Source of the DNA: Chitinophaga pinensis
Lineage (GTDB): Bacteria > Bacteroidota > Bacteroidia > Chitinophagales > Chitinophagaceae
NCBI GenBank assembly: GCA_945878115.1
Contig: CAMDVD010000016.1
Location: 1 to 58,308 of the forward strand
Length of the DNA: 58,308 nt
Direction of reading: 5' to 3'
The notes beneath the pieces are model-generated. The model was given only the letters and a program-made list of their open reading frames with translations, did not search any database and was not told where the DNA came from. Within the stretch, counting starts at the first letter, position 1. The number at the start of each line of letters is the position of its first letter. The position numbers and the translations under genes were made by a program. Positions 1 through 6,727 of the stretch are shown piece after piece.

Positions 1-17
1 ATAAAAATGAACTACAA

Positions 18-153
18 GCGCTAACATCGCATAAGCCTAATGCGGGCTGTAGGAAGTAATTGAACATTTGGAATTCTATTTATCTTTAGTACTTTTACCC
101 AGCTGATGTTCTTCGAATGCCCGCACAAGGCCTATGCGCGGAACGTTACAAGC
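18..153. repeat. attC-like imperfect inverted repeat
   Basis: GCATAAGCCTAATGCGGGC (29-47) matches the reverse complement of 119-137 at 16 of 19 positions. Each arm is also a small hairpin (CGCAT...ATGCG in the left arm). Outside the arms lie CTAAC (21-25) and GTTAC (145-149), which resemble the outer R''/R' boxes of integron attC sites, although the right box does not match GTTRRRY exactly. This could be a degenerate attC or simply a palindromic intergenic element. No integrase gene is in the window. Confidence 0.35.
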
Positions 154-367
154 AAGCCTAAAAGACGACACTACAGCCATCAACGAGACACCTAAACCAT
201 CAACCTTTGACATCCTGACCAGATTTTCCGGACGACCTTAACTCGGTAGACAATTTCGCTATATTTCGACACAGACCAACAGACCAACTTGGCGACACAC
301 AAGCCGGCCCAAGAAAAAATAAAACACCCCACCGCACAAAAAAAATTGAATTTCTGCCACCGCACAA

Positions 368-428
368 GTGGCACATTTGGCTTTGCCCGACACACAAGCC
401 GACCCTTCTGCAAAGCCAAAAGAGCCAC
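368..428. repeat. Long imperfect hairpin in island flank
   Basis: GTGGCACATTTGGCTTTGC (368-386) pairs with GCAAAGCCAAAAGAGCCAC (410-428) at 17 of 19 positions, leaving a 23-nt loop. The loop contains the second copy of a direct repeat CGACACACAAGCCG, whose first copy starts at 293. It has no terminal T-run, so it is not a classical terminator. Confidence 0.6.
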
Positions 429-510
429 TTTTTCCCTACGCACCAAAGACAATAGAGACGAGACAACTTAACTTTGTAGAACTCCTACTTAAAATTAATT
501 TCATAAAAAG

Positions 511-541
511 TTTGGATATTAGAAAACTTTGTTTACTTTTG
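511..541 (+). promoter_or_regulatory. Bacteroidota-type promoter for the restriction-modification operon
   Basis: TTTG (511-514) and TACTTTTG (534-541) are separated by 19 nt. This matches the Bacteroidota housekeeping sigma consensus TTTG-N19-21-TAnnTTTG exactly. Transcription would start near 546-549, just before the AAAGGA ribosome-binding site (554-559) of the first gene. Confidence 0.75.
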
Positions 542-566
542 TAGCGTCATTACAAAGGAATAAATT

Positions 567-1124
567 TTGAAAACGCTAATAAAAGATATCACACACATCC
601 AAACCGGACTATTTGCAAAGCCTTCAGGCATTGGCGAATTGGTGTATCTACAGTCCAAGCATTTTGACGAATACGGTCAATTGCACGCTGTTTTACATCC
701 CGACTTGGTGGCTGACGGCATTTCTGAAAAACACTTACTGAAAGATGGTGATGTTCTTTTTGCTGCCAAAGGGACCAAAAATTTTGCAGCCGTTTTTGAA
801 AACCACAACGAACCATCCGTTGCTTCCACTTCCTTTTTTGTTATCAGACCAACCGACAAAAAAGTGATGCCTCAATATTTGGCTTGGGTGCTTAATAACC
901 ACACAACACAAACATTATTGAAAGGACAAGCAATCGGAACTTCCATCCCATCTATTTCAAAACAGGTTTTAGAAAATTTGGAAATAGCAGTGCCGAGCAT
1001 TGAAACGCAAAAAGCGATTTTACAAATCACTAAACTCCGCAACAAGGAAAAATCTTTGAAGCAGGAAATTGAAACACTAAGAGAAAAACAAATTCAACAA
1101 CAAATAATCAACGCAATAAAATAA
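567..1124 (+). CDS. Single-TRD (half) HsdS specificity protein of type I restriction-modification
   Basis: This 185-aa protein resembles one half of a type I DNA specificity subunit. It has one target-recognition domain (about residues 1-135) with the typical 'GTSIPSISKQVLENLEIAVPS' type boundary, then a helical conserved region rich in Lys/Glu (140-185) that would dimerise or contact HsdM. Full HsdS proteins carry two such halves and are about 400 aa. The start is TTG at 567, chosen because AAAGGA lies 7 nt upstream. It opens the operon, 5 nt before hsdM. A half subunit could pair with itself to give a palindromic target, or compete with the full HsdS downstream. Family assignment is firm; the role relative to the second S gene is inference. 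Confidence 0.8.
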   Translation: MKTLIKDITHIQTGLFAKPSGIGELVYLQSKHFDEYGQLHAVLHPDLVADGISEKHLLKDGDVLFAAKGTKNFAAVFENHNEPSVASTSFFVIRPTDKKVMPQYLAWVLNNHTTQTLLKGQAIGTSIPSISKQVLENLEIAVPSIETQKAILQITKLRNKEKSLKQEIETLREKQIQQQIINAIK

Positions 1125-1129
1125 ATATC

Positions 1130-2686
1130 ATGGCTAAAATAACTCAGAAAGACATCAACGATGCGGTTTGGAAAGCTTGCGACACCTTTAGAGGTAGCAT
1201 TGACCCGAGCGTTTACAAAGACTATGTGCTTACCATGCTGTTCCTAAAATATCTCAGCGATGTGCATGACGATAAAATGGAAGGCTACTTAGCAAAATAC
1301 AATGGTGATGTGGAACGTGCCAAACGTGCCATGCAACACGAACGCTTTGTTGTGCCGGAGCATAGTCATTTTAAGTTCTTGTACGATTCTCGTAATGAAG
1401 CCAACATTGGCGAACTCATTAATATTGCGTTGGCAGATTTGGAAGAAGCCAACCGTGAGAAATTGTACAGCGAAGATGGTGCAGGAATTTTCCAAAACAT
1501 TGACTTTAACAACAGCAAACTGGGTGAACCAAAAGACAAAAACACCCGACTGAAAAACCTATTGCTTGATTTCAACAAAGATGCTTTGAACCTTCGTCCT
1601 TCGCATTTGGATGGCAACGACATTATTGGTGGTGCTTACATGTTCCTGATTGAAAACTTTGCCAGTGATGCAGGTAAAAAAGCAGGTGAATTTTTTACAC
1701 CAAAAGAAGTTTCTACACTTATTGCAAAACTGACGAAATCAAAACCCGGTTCACGCATTAGTGATCCAACCTGCGGTTCGGCTTCTCTCTTAATTAAAGC
1801 AGGTGAAGAAGTTGGTTCAGATAATTTTTCACTCTACGGACAAGAAGCCAATGGAAGCACCTGGGCTTTGGCGGTGATGAATATGTTTTTGCATGGTTTT
1901 GATAATGCTACTATTCGCTGGGGCGATACCATACGCAACCCTAAACTGAAAGAAGGCGATACGCTGATGAAGTTTGATACGGTAGTGGCAAATCCGCCAT
2001 TCTCCTTAGACAAATGGGGAAAGGTGGAAGATAAAGAAGGAGATAAAACCACCATCAGCTACGACCCTGAAACCGATAAATACAACCGTTTTTGGAGAGG
2101 CGTACCACCCAAGAGCAAAGGGGATTGGGCATTTATCAGTCATATGATTGAAACACTGAACGAACACGGCAAAGCAGGTGTGGTTGTGCCACATGGCGTA
2201 TTGTTTCGTGGCAGCAGCGAAGGCCGCATACGCCAACGCACCATTGAAGAAAACCTGCTCGAAGCCGTGATTGGCTTACCTGCCAACCTGTTTTTTGGTA
2301 CAGGTATTCCGGCAGCTATTTTAGTATTTAACAAGCAAAAAAATAGCAACAACTTTTTGTTTATAGATGCAAGCAAACATTACGAAAGTGCCAAAAACCA
2401 AAACAGGCTGCGTGAAAGCGATATTGAACACATTGTAAATACCTACCGTGATTTTGCTGCGGCCAAATTACAGCCCGGTGTGGTAGAAGACAAGTTTAGC
2501 TATGTAGCTACAGCAGATGAAATACAGGAAAACGAATTCAATCTAAATATTGCCCGTTATGTAGACACTTTTGAAGAAGAAGCTGAGGTTGATATTGAAG
2601 TAGTATCTAAAGATATTAAAAACCTAGAAATTGAATTGAAGCAAGTACAAGATGAATTAGAAAATTTATTAAACAAACTTCAATAA
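1130..2686 (+). CDS. hsdM: Type I restriction-modification DNA methyltransferase subunit HsdM
   Basis: This 518-aa protein is the N6-adenine methyltransferase subunit of a type I system. It shows an N-terminal HsdM helical domain (1-150), the AdoMet-binding motif I DPTCGS (212-217) and the catalytic motif IV NPPF (288-291), with the usual 'AGEFFTPKEV' approach just before the methylase core. The C-terminus (480-518) is a coiled coil that would bind HsdS. Length is normal. It starts 5 nt after the half-HsdS gene and ends 6 nt before the full hsdS gene, so all three are co-transcribed from the promoter at 511-541. Confidence 0.96.
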   Translation: MAKITQKDINDAVWKACDTFRGSIDPSVYKDYVLTMLFLKYLSDVHDDKMEGYLAKYNGDVERAKRAMQHERFVVPEHSHFKFLYDSRNEANIGELINIALADLEEANREKLYSEDGAGIFQNIDFNNSKLGEPKDKNTRLKNLLLDFNKDALNLRPSHLDGNDIIGGAYMFLIENFASDAGKKAGEFFTPKEVSTLIAKLTKSKPGSRISDPTCGSASLLIKAGEEVGSDNFSLYGQEANGSTWALAVMNMFLHGFDNATIRWGDTIRNPKLKEGDTLMKFDTVVANPPFSLDKWGKVEDKEGDKTTISYDPETDKYNRFWRGVPPKSKGDWAFISHMIETLNEHGKAGVVVPHGVLFRGSSEGRIRQRTIEENLLEAVIGLPANLFFGTGIPAAILVFNKQKNSNNFLFIDASKHYESAKNQNRLRESDIEHIVNTYRDFAAAKLQPGVVEDKFSYVATADEIQENEFNLNIARYVDTFEEEAEVDIEVVSKDIKNLEIELKQVQDELENLLNKLQ

Positions 2687-2692
2687 AATATC

Positions 2693-3937
2693 ATGGAAGA
2701 TTTGAAAGAAATAACGCACAAGCATACTGCAGCAGGATTTATTCCAAAGGAATGGGGAATAAATAATTTAGAAAAAATTGCTGAATTCAGAAATGGTAAA
2801 GCTCATGAAAACATTGTCGATTCTGAAGGCAAATACATAATTATTAACTCAAAGTTTATTTCAACAGAGGGTGAGGTTGCCAAGTATTCTAAAGAAATAC
2901 TTTGTCCGTTGTCTAAAGGTGAAATAGTCATGGTTATGAGTGATGTTCCAAATGGCAAGGCAATTGCCAAATGTTTTTATGTTAAAGAAGATAATCTTTA
3001 CACTTTAAATCAAAGAATTTGCGCAATTACTGCAAGCAAGGTTGATTCAATATTTTTATATTATGCCCTGAACAGAAATAAATATTACTTAACATTTGAC
3101 GATGGCGTAAATCAAACAAATTTGAGAAAAGAAGAAGTTCTAGAATGCCCAATCCCACTCCCACCACTCCCCGAGCAAAAAGCTATAGCTCAGGTGCTCA
3201 GCACGGCAGATGCCGCCATCCATACCACCGAAAGACTCATTGCCCAAAAAGAACTCCGCAAAAAATGGCTCATGCAGCAATTACTTACAGGGAAGAAAAG
3301 GTTGATGGGGTTTAGTGGGGAGTGGAAGGAAATGCACTTAGGAGATTTGGGCGTTTCATTTAACGGTTTAACTGGTAAAACTAAAGAAAACTTTGGTAGC
3401 GGCTTCCCCTTCATTACCTACATGAATGTTTTTTCAAATTCACGCACAGACATTTCACAAGTTGACCATGTAAATATTGAAGAAAATGAAAACCAAAATA
3501 GCGTAAAATATGGTGACTTTTTCTTTACAGTTTCTTCTGAAACCCCAAATGAAGTGGGTATGGCTTCTGTGCTATTAGATGAGGTGGAAAATCTTTATTT
3601 GAATAGTTTTTGTTTTGGGTTCAGATTATTCGATTTCGAAACTTTAAGTCCTATTTATGCTCAATTTCTGTTTAGATTTCAAAGCTTTAGAGAGGCAATG
3701 TGCTTGTTAGCCCAAGGTTCAACTCGTTTTAATATTTCCAAAACTGGAGTAAAGCAAATTCTTTTGACTTTGCCACACATTGAAGAACAAACCGCCATTG
3801 CCCAAGTTTTGCAAGCGGCCGATAAAGAAATCAGCTTGCTCAAAGCCAAAGCGGAGAAGTTGAGGGAGCAAAAAAAGGGGTTGATGCAGGTGTTATTGAC
3901 TGGGAAAATACGTCTGAATCTGAATTTACAGAATTAA
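2693..3937 (+). CDS. hsdS: Type I restriction-modification specificity subunit HsdS
   Basis: This 414-aa protein has the full two-domain HsdS layout. TRD1 covers about residues 20-155 and is followed by a conserved helix with 'PPLPEQKAIAQVL' and 'MQQLLTGKKRL'. TRD2 covers about 205-360 and is followed by the second conserved helix with 'EEQTAIAQVL' and 'MQVLLTGKIRL'. The two conserved helices are internal repeats and would set the spacing of the bipartite DNA target. It lies 6 nt after hsdM. The operon therefore carries one half S gene and one full S gene on either side of M. Confidence 0.95.
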   Translation: MEDLKEITHKHTAAGFIPKEWGINNLEKIAEFRNGKAHENIVDSEGKYIIINSKFISTEGEVAKYSKEILCPLSKGEIVMVMSDVPNGKAIAKCFYVKEDNLYTLNQRICAITASKVDSIFLYYALNRNKYYLTFDDGVNQTNLRKEEVLECPIPLPPLPEQKAIAQVLSTADAAIHTTERLIAQKELRKKWLMQQLLTGKKRLMGFSGEWKEMHLGDLGVSFNGLTGKTKENFGSGFPFITYMNVFSNSRTDISQVDHVNIEENENQNSVKYGDFFFTVSSETPNEVGMASVLLDEVENLYLNSFCFGFRLFDFETLSPIYAQFLFRFQSFREAMCLLAQGSTRFNISKTGVKQILLTLPHIEEQTAIAQVLQAADKEISLLKAKAEKLREQKKGLMQVLLTGKIRLNLNLQN

Positions 3938-4020
3938 AGAATTAACAGAATTTATAATGAACAGAATGAAGAAACAAATAATGACAAAATACAATATAAC
4001 TAACCCAATTATGAAAATTA

Positions 4021-4474
4021 TAAAATTCAGTAAATTCAGATTCAGATAATGGAGAAAGATACACTTACATACACAATTATTGGTTGCTCCATGAAGGTAC
4101 ACAATACCCTTGGCCCCGGGTTTCAGGAAGTGATTTATCAGCGATGTTTAGCTATTGAACTACAAAAAGCTGGATTAGATTTTGTAAGAGAGCAAGAACA
4201 TACCATTTACTATGAAGGCTTTGATGTGGGAACACGCAGAGCAGATTTTGTTGTAGAAAATAAAATTGTGGTTGAAATAAAGGCACTAGTAAATCTTGAA
4301 GATGTGCATCTGGCCCAAGCCAAAAATTATATTGTGGCTTATGATTTCCCTAATGGATTGCTAATCAATTTTGGTAGTCAAAGTCTGCAACACAAGCTGT
4401 TATTTAACCCCAAGTATCACCCCAAATCAAATTCAGAAATTTCTAAAATTCAGTAAATCCCGATTCAGACAATG
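4021..4474 (+). repeat. 31-bp direct repeat bracketing the GxxExxY gene
   Basis: Positions 4021-4051 and 4444-4474 match at 28 of 31 positions. Each copy begins TAAAATTCAGTAAAT, continues through GATTCAGA, and ends on the ATG start codon of a gene: the GxxExxY gene at 4049 and the metallophosphoesterase gene at 4472. The repeat period is 423 bp, exactly one leader plus the GxxExxY gene. More A/T-rich 'CAGAATT' motifs lie at 3930-3965, just upstream. This layout looks like insertion or duplication of a gene unit at a start codon. Confidence 0.8.
4049..4456 (+). CDS. GxxExxY protein (PD-(D/E)xK nuclease fold)
   Basis: This 135-aa protein has the family-defining motif at G24-F-Q-E27-V-I-Y30. 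It also has a PD-(D/E)xK-like core, D66 in 'RADFVVEN' followed by E76-I-K78 in 'VVEIKAL', seen in restriction-type nucleases. The family is common in Bacteroidota but has no established function; a DNA- or RNA-directed nuclease is a reasonable inference. It lies inside the restriction operon between hsdS and hsdR and is flanked by 31-bp direct repeats, which suggests separate acquisition. Length is typical of the family. Confidence 0.9.
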   Translation: MEKDTLTYTIIGCSMKVHNTLGPGFQEVIYQRCLAIELQKAGLDFVREQEHTIYYEGFDVGTRRADFVVENKIVVEIKALVNLEDVHLAQAKNYIVAYDFPNGLLINFGSQSLQHKLLFNPKYHPKSNSEISKIQ

Positions 4475-5230
4475 TTGATCCAATTCGCCTCCGACCTTCA
4501 TTTAGAATTCCCTGCCAACAAGAAATTCCTAAAGTTACATCCTTTGCAGCCGGTGGGTGAGGTATTGATATTGGCGGGTGATATTGTTCCCTTTGCAATG
4601 ATGGATAAGCATCTTGATTTTTTTAGTTATCTGTCAGATAATTTTGAAACCATTTATTGGTTACCAGGCAACCATGAGTATTACCAATTTGATATTGCCG
4701 AAAAAAGTGGTGTGCTGAATGAAAAAATTCGCAGCAATCTATTTTTGGTTAACAATACTTCAGTGTTTCATAAAAACACCAAGCTTATTTTTTCTACACT
4801 TTGGAGTAAAGTAAGTGATGGCCATCAATGGCAAATAGAAAGAAGTATGAACGATTTTTATCAAATAAAGAACAAGGGTTTTCGCTTTTCTGCAGAGGCT
4901 TATAATCAATTGCATGAAGATAGTCTAGCCATTATTCAAAAGGAGTTGAATTCGGTGAAGGATGAAACGGTGGCTGTTTTTACTCACCACTGTCCCACTT
5001 TTCTAAACTACCCTGTGCAATACAAAGGCGATTTGCTTAATGAAGCATTTGCCGTTGAACTATTTGACCTGATTGAAACATCCAAAATTGATTATTGGGT
5101 GTATGGGCACCACCACAGCAATATCCCTGAATTTAGCATTGGTAATACTAAGCTTATCACTAATCAGCTAGGTTATGTTCAACAAAATGAACATAAATTA
5201 TTTGAAACAAGTAAATATATTGAATTATGA
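4472..5230 (+). CDS. Calcineurin-like metallophosphoesterase
   Basis: This 252-aa protein has the dimetal phosphoesterase motifs in order: D8-x-H10 (SDLH), GD at residues 36-37 (AGDIV), GNHE (66-69), a His motif 'THHCPTF' and the final 'GHHHSN'. It has no signal peptide or membrane segment, so it is cytoplasmic. The substrate cannot be told from sequence; relatives cleave phosphodiesters in nucleic acids or small molecules. It starts on the second copy of the 31-bp repeat, 15 nt after the GxxExxY stop, and sits among restriction genes, so a nucleic-acid role in defence is possible but inferred. Confidence 0.88.
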   Translation: MLIQFASDLHLEFPANKKFLKLHPLQPVGEVLILAGDIVPFAMMDKHLDFFSYLSDNFETIYWLPGNHEYYQFDIAEKSGVLNEKIRSNLFLVNNTSVFHKNTKLIFSTLWSKVSDGHQWQIERSMNDFYQIKNKGFRFSAEAYNQLHEDSLAIIQKELNSVKDETVAVFTHHCPTFLNYPVQYKGDLLNEAFAVELFDLIETSKIDYWVYGHHHSNIPEFSIGNTKLITNQLGYVQQNEHKLFETSKYIEL

Positions 5231-5302
5231 AAATTAGATTAATAAAGAAAAATCTGCAAAATAAATTTAACGGCTTTATTGAGCAAAATAAATTTACAAC
5301 AC

Positions 5303-5974
5303 ATGAGTAAAACATTCAATTTCTACTGCGATGAAAGTTGTCATTTAGAAAATGACCACCAGCCTTATATGCTTATCGGTTATGTGAGTTGTGCAGTAAA
5401 CCAGATAAAACTCCACTCAAAAAACATTAAACAACTTAAAGCCAAGCATCATGTGTTTTACGAAACCAAATGGAGTGGTTTATCCAAATCAGCTTATCCG
5501 CTTTATAATGATTTGATAGATTATTTCTTTGCAACAGACTTACAATATCGTGCTATTGTAATAGATAAAAGCCAACTAAAGCACGCAGACTACAATCAAA
5601 ATCACGATGATTTTTATTACAAGATGTATTTTCAGTTGTTAAGTAAAAAATTAATTCCGGAGCATAACTACAATATCTATCTCGACATAAAAGATACTCG
5701 AAGTGCGAAGAAAGTAAATGGATTAAAGAGCTTCTTGAACAACAATTTTATTTCTGTTCGCAACTTGCAAAACATCCGGTCGCACGAAAGTGAATTGATG
5801 CAGCTAACTGATATCATTACGGGTGCAATTTCTTACCATTTGCGTGGATTAAATACGGTTATTGCAAAGAATAGAATCATTGAAAAAATTCAACAACACA
5901 GCAAACATCCTTTACAGCATTCAACTCCGAAAGACCATCAAAAGTTCAACCTTTTTTTCATTGATCTAAAATAG
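5303..5974 (+). CDS. DUF3800 domain protein
   Basis: This 223-aa protein begins with 'FNFYCDES' (D10-E-S12), the acidic N-terminal strand typical of DUF3800, a family predicted to have an RNase H-like fold and often found with phage and defence genes. Further conserved acidic positions lie in 'YLDIKDTRSAKK' and 'ESELMQLTDIITGAI'. I chose ATG 5303 over an in-frame TTG at 5279, because the motif normally sits near the N-terminus. It ends 5 nt before the next gene, so the two are co-transcribed. The biochemical activity is unproven. Confidence 0.82.
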   Translation: MSKTFNFYCDESCHLENDHQPYMLIGYVSCAVNQIKLHSKNIKQLKAKHHVFYETKWSGLSKSAYPLYNDLIDYFFATDLQYRAIVIDKSQLKHADYNQNHDDFYYKMYFQLLSKKLIPEHNYNIYLDIKDTRSAKKVNGLKSFLNNNFISVRNLQNIRSHESELMQLTDIITGAISYHLRGLNTVIAKNRIIEKIQQHSKHPLQHSTPKDHQKFNLFFIDLK

Positions 5975-5979
5975 TTGCC

Positions 5980-6516
5980 ATGCCATTAAATTTATTAAAA
6001 ACATATCCGCAGTTTTTGGAATTAGGTCACTTGAATGAACATCAAAGGAGCCAATCCTTACAAGGAATTTTCAATAGAGATATTGAAGGAAATCTAGGTT
6101 TGAATTTTAGAACTAAAACCATTCGCCCCATCAAAGGGGAAGAACCTGCAATGGTCATTTTGTTTCGCCATTTAACCACAGAAGAAATAGAAATAGAAGA
6201 TGAAAATGGTAAGAAATACCCAAAACGAATTTTTGAAATGGATAGGTCGCAACGTTTGCATTGGGTTAGACATCATCTGGAAGAAAAGAAGAAAGACAAT
6301 GTAGAAGTATTCAGTGTGGAGGAAAGAGACCAAAAGAAGCGTAAGGATATAATCAGAACTTACATTTACGATGTGGAGCAGAAATACATTATTGTTTTAG
6401 ATCCGCAGCGTACGCAATTGGATTATTATTTAGTTACTGCGTATCACCTCAATAAAGATTACGGAGAAAAGAAAATTAAAAAACTATTGAAAAGGAGGCT
6501 GCCTGAACTACATTAA
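5980..6516 (+). CDS. Conserved hypothetical protein, possible BECR-type RNase domain
   Basis: I do not firmly recognise this 178-aa protein. It has an N-terminal half with 'FRTKTIRPIKGEEPAM', a charged middle with 'LHWVRHH' (His-rich) and a C-terminal half with 'YIIVLDPQRTQLDYYLVTAYHL' type strands and a very basic tail (KKIKKLLKRR). The order His motif, beta strands, then 'YYLVTAY' resembles barnase-EndoU-colicin-RelE (BECR) fold RNases, but this is inference. It follows the DUF3800 gene by 5 nt and is followed by a perfect 13-bp hairpin, so it ends the first restriction transcript. Confidence 0.7.
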   Translation: MPLNLLKTYPQFLELGHLNEHQRSQSLQGIFNRDIEGNLGLNFRTKTIRPIKGEEPAMVILFRHLTTEEIEIEDENGKKYPKRIFEMDRSQRLHWVRHHLEEKKKDNVEVFSVEERDQKKRKDIIRTYIYDVEQKYIIVLDPQRTQLDYYLVTAYHLNKDYGEKKIKKLLKRRLPELH

Positions 6517-6523
6517 AAGCGCA

Positions 6524-6555
6524 AGGCTCGATACATTTCTGGATGTATCGAGCCT
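6524..6555 (+). terminator. Perfect 13-bp hairpin after the accessory genes
   Basis: AGGCTCGATACAT (6524-6536) and ATGTATCGAGCCT (6543-6555) are perfectly complementary with a 6-nt loop, and TTTTT follows at 6565-6569. This would end, or partly end, transcription between the S-side accessory genes and hsdR. It may keep restriction-subunit expression separate from methylation. The T-run is 9 nt from the stem, so termination strength is uncertain. Confidence 0.65.
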
Positions 6556-6727
6556 CGAAACTCCTTTTTCCAAATGGGAAAATGAGCGATGCGAAGGTAA
6601 TCACATAATTTTAAAAAGCAAACAAAATCAAAAAGCAAACAACAATTTCTAAAAGAACAATCGTCAGAGACACTTATAATGGCAAATCGTTTTTCAATAT
6701 TCACTTTTCACTTTTCATTCAATAATA

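Larger units (their letters stand above)
1..510. other. Gene-free left flank of the restriction island
   Basis: I see no convincing gene in this stretch. It holds an attC-like imperfect inverted repeat (18-153), an A/C-rich and G-poor segment (about 185-470), an 18-nt direct repeat with one mismatch (293-310 and 388-405) and a strong inverted repeat (368-428). The base composition is unlike the coding DNA on either side. Similar A/C-rich, G-poor DNA reappears right after the last gene of the island (10680-10960), which suggests a shared boundary type. Confidence 0.6.

Noticed and set aside
289-471. 60-codon plus-strand frame in the left flank
   Set aside because: It lies in low-complexity A/C-rich DNA with a long inverted repeat, has no recognisable protein pattern, and its start has no ribosome-binding site.
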